DNA of 64,000 nt from JABSSA01 sp039975755 (GCA_039975755.1 JBDWGM010000024.1:38584-102583), one strand, 5' to 3'; counted from the first letter of the stretch, positions 34,957 through 43,816 are shown. Translations and numbers: made by a program. The notes: generated by a model from the letters alone, not told the origin.

Positions 34957-36144
34957 CTATCGCGTGAGTTCACGCATGCCTTTGCTGAGGCCTTCCAATG
35001 TCATTGTCACCATTCGGTCAGGCCCAAATATCTCTTGGATCATCGAAACAGAATGTGTGTATCCCCAATAGTTTTCGGGCACCGGATTAATCCACAGATT
35101 TGATGGCCATTGATCGCGTGCGCGCGCCAACCAGACTTGTCCTGCTTCTTTGTTCCAATGTTCGTTTGCGCCACCGGGATAGGCGATTTCGTAAGGTGAC
35201 ATGCTGGCATCGCCGACAAAGATGCATTTGTAATCCGGCCCATAGGTGCGCAACACGTCCCATGTTGGGGTTTGCGCATCCCAACGACGACGATTGTCGC
35301 GCCAGACACCTTCATAGAGGCAGTTGTGGAAATAAAAGTACTCGAGATGTTTGAATTCCGTGCGCGCAGCCGAAAACAGCTCTTCCACCAATTTGATGTG
35401 AGGATCCATTGATCCGCCCACATCCAAAAACAGCAATACCTTTACAGCGTTGCGTCGTTCCGGGCGCGTTTGTACGTCCAGATACCCGTTTTCTGCAGTC
35501 GAACGGATCGTGCCGGGCAAATCCAATTCTTCGACAGCGCCATCACGCGCCCATTTGCGCAGCCGCTTCAGCGCGACCTTGATGTTGCGAGTGCCCAATT
35601 CGACGGTGTCATCAAGATTGCGAAACTCGCGCTTGTCCCACACCTTTACTGCACGCTGATGGCGGCTTTCTTTTTGCCCGATGCGCACGCCTTCGGGATT
35701 GTACCCATATGCGCCAAAGGGCGAGGTGCCCGCCGTTCCAACCCATTTGCTGCCGCCTTGATGACGTCCTTTTTGTTCTTCAAGACGTTCGCGCAAGGTT
35801 TCCATCAATTTGTCAAACCCACCAAGGGCTTGGATTTCCTTGCGTTCTTCATCGCTCAGGTGCTTTTCGGCCAGCTTTTCCAACCAATCGGCCGGTATAT
35901 CCACTGATTCCAGGACCTGATCCAACTGAATGTTCTCAAGCCCTTCAAAGGCTGCTGCAAATGCTTGGTCAAATTTGTCGATGTTGCGTTCGTCTTTCAC
36001 CATTGAGGTGCGCGCAAGATAATAAAATGCGTCCACGTCATAGGTCGCCAAACCTGATTTCATTCCTTCGAGAAAGGTCAAGAATTCCCGCAAAGACACG
36101 GGGACGCCGGCTTTGCGAAGTTGCTCAAAGAATGGAATGAACAT
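34957..36144 (-). CDS. VWA-domain protein (CoxE-like), partner of the MoxR ATPase
   Basis: 395 residues. The C-terminal half is a von Willebrand A domain with a modified metal site, LFLDVGGSMD (DxGxS instead of DxSxS). The N-terminal half is a helical region with charged segments (EEQKGRHQGG). Such proteins work with MoxR AAA+ ATPases as metal-insertion or folding chaperones. The matching ATPase is at 38.5-39.4 kb on the same strand, but three other genes lie between them. The start at 36144 matches the family N-terminus. Confidence 0.85.
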   Translation of the reverse strand: MFIPFFEQLRKAGVPVSLREFLTFLEGMKSGLATYDVDAFYYLARTSMVKDERNIDKFDQAFAAAFEGLENIQLDQVLESVDIPADWLEKLAEKHLSDEERKEIQALGGFDKLMETLRERLEEQKGRHQGGSKWVGTAGTSPFGAYGYNPEGVRIGQKESRHQRAVKVWDKREFRNLDDTVELGTRNIKVALKRLRKWARDGAVEELDLPGTIRSTAENGYLDVQTRPERRNAVKVLLFLDVGGSMDPHIKLVEELFSAARTEFKHLEYFYFHNCLYEGVWRDNRRRWDAQTPTWDVLRTYGPDYKCIFVGDASMSPYEIAYPGGANEHWNKEAGQVWLARARDQWPSNLWINPVPENYWGYTHSVSMIQEIFGPDRMVTMTLEGLSKGMRELTR

Positions 36145-36213
36145 GAAACGGTATCTCTTGGCGGTGGTCTTGATGGTCAGCTTAGCGCGCCATCCAGTGA
36201 TCCGCCAGCGGTC

Positions 36214-36381
36214 TTAAACGACCATGCGATGCACAAAGACGGTGATAATCATTCCGATCAAACCAAACGCAATGGCGTAAGAAGCGGCATATTGCGCGAT
36301 ATCAAGGCGGTTGCCTTGGCGTTTGCGTGCCTGTAGCCCGCCGAGAATAGCGCCCAAAAGTGCTGTGCCTATCACGATCAT
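36214..36381 (-). CDS. Small conserved membrane protein (55 residues)
   Basis: Begins at ATG 36381 and ends at TAA 36214. The N-terminus MIVIGTALLGAILGGLQARK is hydrophobic with a GxxxG pattern, a middle basic/polar turn (RKRQGNRLDIAQY) follows, then a second hydrophobic helix ending in HRMVV: two transmembrane helices with a short loop. The pattern recurs in Rhodobacterales as a small protein sometimes mislabelled as apolipoprotein acyltransferase. It starts 4 bases after the stop of the upstream DUF2927 gene. Confidence 0.75.
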   Translation of the reverse strand: MIVIGTALLGAILGGLQARKRQGNRLDIAQYAASYAIAFGLIGMIITVFVHRMVV

Positions 36382-36385
36382 CTAT

Positions 36386-37753
36386 CTATCCGCGCCCATC
36401 GTTGAGCGGATTGAGCGCTCCGATTTCACGCAACTTTGCGCGAACGGCCCAATCCGGGCCGAACCCGTAGCGTGCCCAGCCAAGGCTGTCCAGTCTGACC
36501 GTGGTTGCTTCGCCGGATCGGCCTGCCAATTCCAGCGCTTCTGCACGCAGTAACATGAGGGTCGACAATAGCGCTGCGTTTTCATTTTGCGCGGCCAATT
36601 CCAGTTGAGGATTGATCAGCAAGATAGCGCGTTCACCGTCCCCTTGGGATATTGCGTATGCGGCAAGTTGCGTTGCGACATAGGCGCGGTGCAATGCGGC
36701 CCCTGGCGTTCCGGCGTAAAACCGATCTGCACTGTTAAAGTGGTTTTGTGCCTCATTGGGATCAGTTCCCAACAACACACGACCCATTGCATAATGTGCA
36801 AAAGCGCGCCGATGATCTGTCCAACCCATCGTACGCGAAATTTTCAACGCACGTTCCGCCGCTTTTCGCCGCGCGCCGGGTTTGGCCCCATGGGCCAACG
36901 CGCCCTGGATCGACTCGCTCCATGCGGCGGGGGTGCGTGTTGAAAATTGAACGGGCCGCCCTTCGCCAAGTGGATTGATCCGGCTTAGGATCGAGGGCAG
37001 GGCTTGCGCAACTTGTCCGCGTGTCATGCCGGACTTCAAGGCAGGGTCGTAATAGGCCTTGAGGATCAGCATGTCGAAACCGGTCAAAACCGTATGGACA
37101 TTGTCGTCATTGAACACGCTGTCGGGCAGGCGGTACAAATCGTTAAGCGGCCCCAGCGCTTGTGCCAGCTCTTCATGAAGGCAATCGCGAACCTCTTGAG
37201 GGCTTGCGTCATTGGGTAGGAATATCGCCACACGTTCGCGGGTTTTTAGCGCGGACCAATGCGTCTTGGAAGTACGGCGCACGGTTTTGTATTCAGAAAT
37301 GGTTGAGATGTTCGGCACGACAAAACAGGCTGCATTGGGCAGAACATCGCGAATTTCAGCGCGAGACACAGCTTCAATTGTGATATTTGCGGGCTGGGAT
37401 GCAGGCACTTGGTTAAGTTTGATACCGGCTTCTCGGTCCAATCGATAGACAAGGCGGTTCAGATCGCTGGTCAACGAGATCGGAGGCGCGCCGGTGACTC
37501 GCAAAGTGATCGGCCCTTCAAATCGGGTAAAGATCGGAAGTGCGCGACCGCTTTCCAGCTGAAACCCAAGCTCGATGAAATCTAACGCGATATCGCTGTT
37601 GGATTTCTGTGTTGCGGTAGGTTTGGGTGCGCCAAATGTTTTCATCGGCGGCAGGTCGGCCGTTGGTATGTAGGCGCGGGTGGGGGTGTCCGCTGGAGTG
37701 ACCGGCACACACGCATTCAAAAGCAACGCAAGCGGAAGGGCAAATTTGTGCAT
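36386..37753 (-). CDS. DUF2927 lipoprotein
   Basis: 455 residues with a signal peptide ending in the lipobox LLNAC, then a Thr/Pro-rich linker, and a DUF2927 domain (ECLHEELAQ-like HEELAQALGPLNDLYRLPDS and DDNVHTVLTGFDMLILK). The HEE segment is reminiscent of a zincin-type helix but the family has no shown activity. The C-terminal 200 residues are helical repeats. The ATG at 37753 immediately follows the GNAT gene's stop and the GAGCGGGC element; ATG 37771 is possible. Confidence 0.8.
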   Translation of the reverse strand: MHKFALPLALLLNACVPVTPADTPTRAYIPTADLPPMKTFGAPKPTATQKSNSDIALDFIELGFQLESGRALPIFTRFEGPITLRVTGAPPISLTSDLNRLVYRLDREAGIKLNQVPASQPANITIEAVSRAEIRDVLPNAACFVVPNISTISEYKTVRRTSKTHWSALKTRERVAIFLPNDASPQEVRDCLHEELAQALGPLNDLYRLPDSVFNDDNVHTVLTGFDMLILKAYYDPALKSGMTRGQVAQALPSILSRINPLGEGRPVQFSTRTPAAWSESIQGALAHGAKPGARRKAAERALKISRTMGWTDHRRAFAHYAMGRVLLGTDPNEAQNHFNSADRFYAGTPGAALHRAYVATQLAAYAISQGDGERAILLINPQLELAAQNENAALLSTLMLLRAEALELAGRSGEATTVRLDSLGWARYGFGPDWAVRAKLREIGALNPLNDGRG

Positions 37754-37754
37754 C

Positions 37755-38213
37755 TTAGCCCGCTCGTTCATATTTGATGAAAGGACTAAGGCGACCAACC
37801 CGGTCGTATAAATTGCGAGCTTGTGCGTTGAAATCCTGGGTGAGCCAATAAACGGACGGGCATCCGGCGGTATCCGCTTCTGAATAAACGCCCTCGATCA
37901 ATGCACGACCAACACCACGGCCTCGCATCTCAGGATCAGCGTAAAGGTCCTGCAAATAGCAGACGTTTTCCACGCGCCAGCCATGACGATGAAACAGGTA
38001 ATGGGCTAGCCCAACAAGTTTGCCGTCGACCTCTGCCACCAATGCATTGAAGTCTTGAGGGTCGTCCCCAAGCAAACGCTCGAAATAGGTATCGAAAATC
38101 TCGCCAGGGCGAGATGTCTCGTAGAATGCCAAATACGCTTCCCACAGACTGTCCCAATCGGGGCGATCTGCACGGGTCAGCGGACGCACTTTTACTGCGC
38201 TTGTTCCACTCAT
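37755..38213 (-). CDS. GNAT-family N-acetyltransferase
   Basis: 152-residue GCN5-related acetyltransferase. The acetyl-CoA loop is in PEMRGRGVGRALIEGV, with the beta-strand LQDLYADPEM before it and the C-terminal NAQARNLYDRVG typical of the fold. The substrate is unknown. The ATG at 38213 has an AGGCAGGCA site; the ATG six codons upstream is an alternative. It is the first gene of a run GNAT, DUF2927, small membrane protein, VWA on the minus strand. Confidence 0.87.
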   Translation of the reverse strand: MSGTSAVKVRPLTRADRPDWDSLWEAYLAFYETSRPGEIFDTYFERLLGDDPQDFNALVAEVDGKLVGLAHYLFHRHGWRVENVCYLQDLYADPEMRGRGVGRALIEGVYSEADTAGCPSVYWLTQDFNAQARNLYDRVGRLSPFIKYERAG

Positions 38214-38550
38214 ATTGCCTGCCTGCCTCATTCAGACGTGGGTATTTTGGGCTTTTCGCCTCTCACCCGAGATAGTGTTTTTACTGTAAGGCAAGTTTTC
38301 AGTGCCAGACCAGCAATTGTTTAGAGTTTTCTAACAATCGTCCATTCAAATGCATAAATGCGATCCGATGTGTCATTATTGTCGGCTTTGAGGGGGCGAC
38401 AGCACATTCATCTGTTGTCCTCAGGGCAAGGCGCACCTGCGGCTGACACCGCTGAACAGCGGTTAATCGCACCGTTTCTAGGTTGGAACGGGGTTCAAGG
38501 TCTCAGGCATGTTTGACTTGATCACTTGAAACCACTTTACAGGTCTGACG
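38214..38550. other. 337-base gap between moxR and the GNAT gene
   Basis: No ORF with coding character is seen here. A small hairpin (ACCGCT-GAAC-AGCGGT, 38448-38463) is present without a T-tract. The gap probably contains the moxR 3' untranslated region and the promoter of the GNAT-to-VWA operon, but I do not see a convincing -35/-10 pair. Confidence 0.5.
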
Positions 38551-39390
38551 CTACCGTTGACCACGTGCCATGAAAGCAAGACGTTCGAACAGGTGGACGT
38601 CTTGTTCGTTTTTCAGCAAAGCACCATGCAGCTTGGGCAGGCTTGATGCGCCGTCGCGTTTAAGATCTTCGGCTGTCATGTCCTCGGCAAGGAGCAGTTT
38701 CAACCAATCCAACACTTCGGATGTCGACGGTTTCTTTTTCAATCCAGCCTGATCGCGAATTTCAAAGAACTGGGTCAGAGCAGTTGTCAGCAACCCTTCC
38801 TTGATGCCGGGGTGATGGACTTCGACGATCTTGCGCATCGTGTCCATGTCAGGAAAACGGATGTAGTGGAAAAAACACCGGCGCAAAAAGGCGTCAGGCA
38901 GTTCTTTTTCGTTGTTAGACGTAATAATTACGATCGGTCTGTGTTTGGCTTTGATGGTTTCGCCGGTCTCATAGACGTGGAATTCCATCTTATCGATCTC
39001 TTGCAACAGATCATTTGGAAATTCGATGTCAGCCTTGTCGACTTCGTCGATCAACAGGACGACTTTTTTGTCCGCATCGAAAGCCTGCCACAGCTTGCCT
39101 TTACGGATGTAATTTTTGACATCGTTGACCCGGTCATCACCCAGTTGGCTGTCGCGCAATCGACTAACAGCGTCATATTCATACAAGCCTTGCTGCGCGC
39201 GTGTCGTCGATTTGACGTTCCATTCGTACATTTCAAGGTCCAGCGCTTGCGCCACCTGTTTGGCCAACTCTGTCTTGCCAGTGCCGGGTTCCCCTTTGAC
39301 GAGTAGAGGTCGCTCTAAAGTTACCGCAGCGTTAACCGCCATCGTGAGATCGTCCGTGGCCACATATCCTGCAGTGCCTTGAAATTTCAT
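38551..39390 (-). CDS. MoxR-family AAA+ ATPase
   Basis: 279 residues. Walker A is GEPGTGKTELA, Walker B VVLLIDEVDKAD, sensor 1 IIITSNNEKELP and the arginine-finger region FLRRCFFHYI. The overall length and sequence are those of MoxR/CoxD-type ATPases, which act with VWA proteins in maturation of enzyme complexes. The likely partner is the VWA protein at 34957-36144. Upstream, dksA is divergent. Confidence 0.93.
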   Translation of the reverse strand: MKFQGTAGYVATDDLTMAVNAAVTLERPLLVKGEPGTGKTELAKQVAQALDLEMYEWNVKSTTRAQQGLYEYDAVSRLRDSQLGDDRVNDVKNYIRKGKLWQAFDADKKVVLLIDEVDKADIEFPNDLLQEIDKMEFHVYETGETIKAKHRPIVIITSNNEKELPDAFLRRCFFHYIRFPDMDTMRKIVEVHHPGIKEGLLTTALTQFFEIRDQAGLKKKPSTSEVLDWLKLLLAEDMTAEDLKRDGASSLPKLHGALLKNEQDVHLFERLAFMARGQR

Positions 39391-39563
39391 AATGGTTTCC
39401 CTTTCCGGAACAATAACGATGACATAAACCTTTTAGCCATTGAAGTGCTGAATTGTGTAGTGACAATCGACAGAGATACAGGTAGATGCAGCGTCAGGGA
39501 AGCTGGCGAGGGTGACCTTAGGAGAGTGCCATGACCGAAGCCAGTCGTATTGAGGGGAACGAT

Positions 39564-39986
39564 ATGAAGCAGGAAGTTTTTTTACCTGATGACTACCGAC
39601 CGGCTGAAGACGAACCATTCATGAATGACCGCCAAGTCGAGTATTTTCGACGCAAGTTGCATCAATGGAAAAACGAACTTTTGGCAGGCAGTCGCGATAC
39701 AATCGAAGGATTGCAAGACGGGACACGGAATATTCCAGACATTGCGGATCGCGCAAGCGAAGAAACGGACCGGGCGTTGGAATTGCGCACACGGGATCGC
39801 CAACGCAAGCTGGTTGCCAAGATTGATTCTGCTTTGCGTCGTATCGACGAAGGGGAGTTTGGGTATTGCAACGTAACCGGCGAACCGATCTCGCTGAAGC
39901 GTTTAGATGCACGTCCCATCGCAACCATGAGTCTTGAGGCGCAAGAGCGCCACGAGCGCCGCGAGAAAGTTCATCGCGACGAGTAG
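39564..39986 (+). CDS. dksA: RNA polymerase-binding transcription factor DksA (one-cysteine type)
   Basis: 140 residues. The coiled-coil tip that enters the RNA polymerase secondary channel keeps its acidic pair and Ala (DIADRASEE). The C-terminal globular domain has only one of the four zinc cysteines: YCNVTGEPISLKRLDARP keeps the first Cys while the other three positions are Thr, Ser and Ala, the known single-Cys type found in Rhodobacter. Together with ppGpp it should modulate stable-RNA and amino-acid promoters. The ATG 39564 (GAGGGG site) gives the family's N-terminus; ATG 39531, 11 codons upstream with its own AGGAG, is a credible alternative. Confidence 0.9.
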   Translation: MKQEVFLPDDYRPAEDEPFMNDRQVEYFRRKLHQWKNELLAGSRDTIEGLQDGTRNIPDIADRASEETDRALELRTRDRQRKLVAKIDSALRRIDEGEFGYCNVTGEPISLKRLDARPIATMSLEAQERHERREKVHRDE

Positions 39987-40010
39987 TCTTCATCCGAGTG
40001 ATGACAAAAA

Positions 40011-40040
40011 AGCGCGCCCAATTGAGCGCGCTTTTTTTTA
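40011..40040 (+). terminator. Rho-independent terminator after dksA
   Basis: AGCGCGC (40011-40017) pairs with GCGCGCT (40026-40032), followed by a T-run; A residues on the other side make it potentially bidirectional, serving also the convergent ornithine cyclodeaminase gene. Confidence 0.9.
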
Positions 40041-40114
40041 TGTGGTGTTCCTAAATTGAGTGCACTTGCGTGCACACACGGTTCCGAGTTTGGCGCGTGT
40101 TAGACCGTGTTTTT

Positions 40115-41173
40115 TCACGCGATGGGTTTGGCGCGCGAAAGCATACCAAACAGATCGCGAGGATCGTCCGGGTCAGCCAACATATCCAAAGCGGTGTAAA
40201 AGGATGTTTTCTTTATTGAATCGCGCACATACCGCAGGGCCGAAAAATCTTCGATTGCGAAACCAACGCTATCAAAGACAGTGATTTGATTGCTTGAGGT
40301 CCGCCCAGGTTTTCGGCCTGCAAATACTTCCCAAAGTTCTGTGACGGGGTGATCATCCGCCAATTGCTGAATGTCGCCTTCGATGCGGGTTTGAGGCGGG
40401 TATTCCACGAATATGTCTGAGCGGTGCAGAATTGCGGGGGCCAGTTCGGTTTTGCCCGGGCAGTCGCCACCAATTGCGTTTATGTGAACGCCCGATCCGA
40501 CCATGTTGTCACTTAGGATTGTGGCGTATTTCTTGTCTGCGGTGCAGGTCGTTAAGATTTGCGCGCTTTGGATGGCCTCTTCTGGGCTTTGGCAGATTGT
40601 GACATCAAGACCGTAATTGGCCAGATTGGCGGCACATTTTTCGCTGGCGTTGCGATCAATGTCATAGAGACGCACATGCGATATGCCGGCAATGGTCTTC
40701 ATTGCGAGACTTTGAAATTCTGATTGCGCGCCATTGCCAATCATCGCCATCGTTTTCGCCCCTTGAGGCGCGAGCTTTTTGGCAACCAGGGCTGAAGTCG
40801 CCGCAGTGCGCAAAGCGGTCAGCATGGTCATTTCGCTAAACAGGACAGGGTACCCGGTCGCAACATCGGCCAGCAGTCCAAACGCGGTCACGGTTTGTAG
40901 CCCGTCTTGCGTGTTTTTGGGATGCCCGTTCACATATTTGAACCCGTAAATGTCGCCGTCCGAGGTTGGCATCAATTCGATTGTGCCTTCTGCAGAATGG
41001 TTGGCGATGCGTGGTGTTTTGTCGAAACTTTCCCAACGCAAAAAATCTGCTTCGATATATTCAGCCAATCCGGCCAACATGTTTGGCAATCCGATGTGAT
41101 GGATCAATTGCATCATCTGATCTACGGATACAAATGGAACAAGTGCCTTTTCAGAGGGTCCAAGCATTGTCAT
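40115..41173 (-). CDS. ocd: Ornithine cyclodeaminase
   Basis: 352-residue NAD-dependent enzyme of the mu-crystallin fold that converts ornithine to proline and ammonia. Family features are MTMLTALRTAATSALVAKKL, the nucleotide-binding loop MAMIGNGAQSEFQ and the substrate-side segment INAIGGDCPGKTEL with the catalytic Asp. Length matches. The ATG at 41173 has an AAAGGA site. With the upstream arginase on the same strand it forms an arginine -> ornithine -> proline route. Confidence 0.95.
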   Translation of the reverse strand: MTMLGPSEKALVPFVSVDQMMQLIHHIGLPNMLAGLAEYIEADFLRWESFDKTPRIANHSAEGTIELMPTSDGDIYGFKYVNGHPKNTQDGLQTVTAFGLLADVATGYPVLFSEMTMLTALRTAATSALVAKKLAPQGAKTMAMIGNGAQSEFQSLAMKTIAGISHVRLYDIDRNASEKCAANLANYGLDVTICQSPEEAIQSAQILTTCTADKKYATILSDNMVGSGVHINAIGGDCPGKTELAPAILHRSDIFVEYPPQTRIEGDIQQLADDHPVTELWEVFAGRKPGRTSSNQITVFDSVGFAIEDFSALRYVRDSIKKTSFYTALDMLADPDDPRDLFGMLSRAKPIA

Positions 41174-41330
41174 GTCCTTTCTGGGGATAGCTCGTCGAGA
41201 CGGCGGATCGCAGAGCCTTGATGTGTTCGGATCGTTTTAATCGGCACGTATCATTTACCGACTGCGAGAATGTTCGGTTGTGCGTGCTGCAGTCCAAACA
41301 AGATCTGATCTGTTGGGTTTGAAACATCCT

Positions 41331-42254
41331 TCATGCACCGCCTTGCGTCGGGCGATCAAAGATACGCTTTCCAAACGCCGAAGAGATCAGATCGACAATT
41401 GTGGACGCTGTTCGGCCGCGTTCATCTAGAAAAGGATTAAGCTCAGCAATATCCATCGAAGACATCAAATTACTGTCGCTTAACATCTCCATGACCAGAT
41501 GAGCCTCGCGTAATGTAGCGCCGCCCGGAACTGTTGTGCCAACGGCTGGCGCGACTTCGGGGTCAAGGAAATCAACGTCAAACGACACGTGCAGCATGCC
41601 GTTCGCGCGGGCGACCTGATCGAGGAACGCGTTCAGTGGGCGCACGATGCCGCCTTCATCAATGGCGCGCATGTCCACGTTGTGAAAATTACTTTCCTGA
41701 AGGGCCGCTTTTTCTGCAGCATCCACGGAACGCAAACCAATCATACAGACTTGGTCCAGCGGAATGGGATGAGGGACGTCAGGAAACCCTGCGAACCCGG
41801 CACGCCCGGTTACATATCCCATCGGAGTCCCATGCAGGTTGCCAGACTGCGTCGTGTCAAGCGTGTGGTAATCTGTGTGTGCATCCAGCCAAAGCACGTA
41901 AAGAGGACGGCCAACCAAGGCCGCATGTTCTGCGGCGCCGTGCAATGTGCCCAACGCCATTGCGTGATCACCACCCATGAAAATGGGCAGGTCAGATTGC
42001 AATCTATTCGTCATCGCAAAAGACAGCGTTTTCTGCCACGCGATCACAGCAGATTTGGCGTGAAGATGGTCCTCATCTTTCAAAGCAAGAGTGCCGGGAT
42101 TCAAATCCCCCAAATCTTGAACGCTATAGCCCAGTGCCATAATACTTTCGGCCAATCCAGCCGTGCGCAGGCTGTCAGGGCCCATGAGGCACCCGTTTCT
42201 ACGCTTTCCACAATCAATAGGGGCGCCGATCAAGGCTATTCTGGGTTTTGTCAT
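41331..42254 (-). CDS. rocF: Arginase
   Basis: 307-residue ureohydrolase that splits arginine into ornithine and urea. All manganese motifs are present: GGDHAMALG, LDAHTDYH and SFDVDFLDPEVAP, along with the C-terminal MDIAELNPFLDERG. It lies upstream of ocd on the same strand (157-base gap). An Lrp-type gene is divergent, with a candidate operator before the arginase start. The pair provides proline and nitrogen from arginine; urease is not in this window. Confidence 0.95.
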   Translation of the reverse strand: MTKPRIALIGAPIDCGKRRNGCLMGPDSLRTAGLAESIMALGYSVQDLGDLNPGTLALKDEDHLHAKSAVIAWQKTLSFAMTNRLQSDLPIFMGGDHAMALGTLHGAAEHAALVGRPLYVLWLDAHTDYHTLDTTQSGNLHGTPMGYVTGRAGFAGFPDVPHPIPLDQVCMIGLRSVDAAEKAALQESNFHNVDMRAIDEGGIVRPLNAFLDQVARANGMLHVSFDVDFLDPEVAPAVGTTVPGGATLREAHLVMEMLSDSNLMSSMDIAELNPFLDERGRTASTIVDLISSAFGKRIFDRPTQGGA

Positions 42255-42263
42255 GACAGGCTC

Positions 42264-42285
42264 CTTTGGTGTGTTCAGCCCAAAG
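42264..42285. promoter_or_regulatory. Candidate operator between arginase and the Lrp-type regulator
   Basis: CTTTGG (42264-42269) and CCAAAG (42280-42285) form a perfect 6-base inverted repeat with a 10-base spacer, just before the arginase start codon. Lrp/AsnC proteins bind degenerate palindromes of similar span. Assignment is by position only. Confidence 0.3.
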
Positions 42286-42360
42286 TGATATCGATTTGAG
42301 TTGATGTTAAGCGATCAAAGTGAACAATATGGTCAGCAATATACCAAAACGGACTCAAAC

Positions 42361-42786
42361 ATGGACGAAATGGACAAGCAGCTGTTGTCTGCACTGCGTC
42401 ATAACGCACGTGCGTCACTCAGTGATCTATCAGCAGATTTGGGAATCGGACGGGCAACTGTGCGCACGCGACTGGAAAAGATGCAGACGCGTGGCGATAT
42501 TGTCGGGTTTTCCGTTGTCACACGAGAGGACGTTGCCGAAGATTCCGTTCGCGGCTTGATGATGATTGCCATCGAAGGTCGCGGCACCGAACGCATTTTA
42601 CGTCAGCTCAATGGGTTTTCTGAGGTCCGCAAACTTTGGTCAACGCATGGCCGTTGGGATGTGATTTGCGAAATCGGTACATCGAGTCTGCAAGTCTTTG
42701 ACGACGTTTTGTTCAGCATTCGCCGTTTGGATGGGATTGTAGCGTCTGAAACAAGCTTGCTGTTGTCGACGCGCAAGTCAGCTTAG
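42361..42786 (+). CDS. Lrp/AsnC-family transcriptional regulator
   Basis: 141 residues: N-terminal helix-turn-helix (MDEMDKQLLSALRHNARASL; DLGIGRATVRTRLEKMQ), then an RAM/ligand-binding domain with the Gly-containing turn STHGRWDVICEIG. It is divergent from arginase and so is the probable local activator responding to arginine or ornithine. The ATG at 42361 starts exactly at the family's MDxxDxxLL; in-frame starts up to 20 codons earlier exist. It is convergent with dsbB, overlapping by 4 bases. Confidence 0.9.
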   Translation: MDEMDKQLLSALRHNARASLSDLSADLGIGRATVRTRLEKMQTRGDIVGFSVVTREDVAEDSVRGLMMIAIEGRGTERILRQLNGFSEVRKLWSTHGRWDVICEIGTSSLQVFDDVLFSIRRLDGIVASETSLLLSTRKSA

Positions 42787-43241
42787 CTGCGATTCATCGC
42801 AGTAATCCAAAGAGATGCAAACACAAGCGAGAGGATCGCATTCCAGCCGGCCATCGATATGCCCCCAAGGCTCCACGCGATATCATCACAACGCACAAGA
42901 GGGGCCGCCATGACTTGATTGAACAAATCATCTGCGTTTAATGTGCTAACGTCACTGCCTGTACAGGTGGCAGGGCCTTCCCACCACTTTTGTTCGACTC
43001 CGACATGATACGCGCCAATGCCAGCTGTTGTCAGTGCGGCCACAGCGCCTAACCCAAGCAAGATTGGGGACGGAACAAAAAAGAACAACGCCCCCAATGC
43101 AATGGCTATGACATGTGGATAACGCTGCCAGATGCACATCTTACACGGAGCCAGCCCGCCCAAATGCTGAAAGGCAAATGCGCCCAGTAAAAGGGCCAAA
43201 GACCCACCAGCTGCAAATCCAACGCGACGAAGCTGTGTCAT
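42783..43241 (-). CDS. dsbB: Disulfide bond formation protein B
   Basis: 152-residue inner-membrane protein with four hydrophobic helices. The first redox pair is CKMC in LAPCKMCIWQRYPH (N-terminal loop) and the second pair is Cys in PATCTGS and PLVRCDD (second periplasmic loop), as in DsbB. It passes electrons from DsbA to quinone. It overlaps the upstream YqaA-type gene by 4 bases (ATGA). Confidence 0.93.
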   Translation of the reverse strand: MTQLRRVGFAAGGSLALLLGAFAFQHLGGLAPCKMCIWQRYPHVIAIALGALFFFVPSPILLGLGAVAALTTAGIGAYHVGVEQKWWEGPATCTGSDVSTLNADDLFNQVMAAPLVRCDDIAWSLGGISMAGWNAILSLVFASLWITAMNRS

Positions 43242-43816
43242 AGATACCCCGCTGCAAGAAAGCCGCCGACAAGAACGACAACGAAAACCACAAAGACCAA
43301 GCCCAAACGACGTTCAATAAAGTCGCGAATGGGTTCGCCATAAAGACGCAGCAGGGTGGCCACGATGAAAAATCGCAATCCGCGGGCCAAAATCGATGTC
43401 ATGATGAATGTAAGCAGCGGCATACCGGTCCAGCCGGACATGATTGTGATGACCTTGTACGGGAACGGAGTAATCCCAGCCGTTAAGACGGCCCAGAAGC
43501 CAAAATCATTGAAGCGCGTATTAAAGGCTTCCATCGACTCGGCCTTGCCCAATGCGGCCAAGATAGGTTGCCCGATGCCTTCCCAGGCAAAGGCACCAAT
43601 CGCATAGCCGAGCATGCCGCCCGAGACAGAGGCGACCAAGGCGACCCCAGCAATCACCCAAGCGCGAGACGGGCGCGCAAGAATCATGGGAATCATCAAA
43701 ATATCTGGCGGGATAGGGAAAACCGAACTTTCGGCACATGAAACAACGGCGAGCACCCATAGCGCGCGCGGATGTTCAGCCATTGAAAGGGTCCAATTAT
43801 AAAGCTTTTTCAACAT
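43238..43816 (-). CDS. YqaA/DedA-family membrane protein
   Basis: 192 residues with four to five hydrophobic segments. The family motif is ESSVFPIPPDILMIPM, and the re-entrant Gly/Pro-rich part reads AVLTAGITPFPYKVITIMSG. Proteins of this group act in lipid scrambling or membrane integrity. The ATG at 43816 matches homologues (LKKLYNW); ATG 43855 has the better ribosome-binding site (AGAGG) and would add 13 residues. It is upstream of and overlaps dsbB. Confidence 0.88.
   Translation of the reverse strand: MLKKLYNWTLSMAEHPRALWVLAVVSCAESSVFPIPPDILMIPMILARPSRAWVIAGVALVASVSGGMLGYAIGAFAWEGIGQPILAALGKAESMEAFNTRFNDFGFWAVLTAGITPFPYKVITIMSGWTGMPLLTFIMTSILARGLRFFIVATLLRLYGEPIRDFIERRLGLVFVVFVVVLVGGFLAAGYL

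Noticed and set aside
41589..42299. 236-residue plus-strand ORF across arginase
   Set aside because: Antisense shadow of arginase; composition is atypical and the arginase metal motifs prove the other strand is coding.
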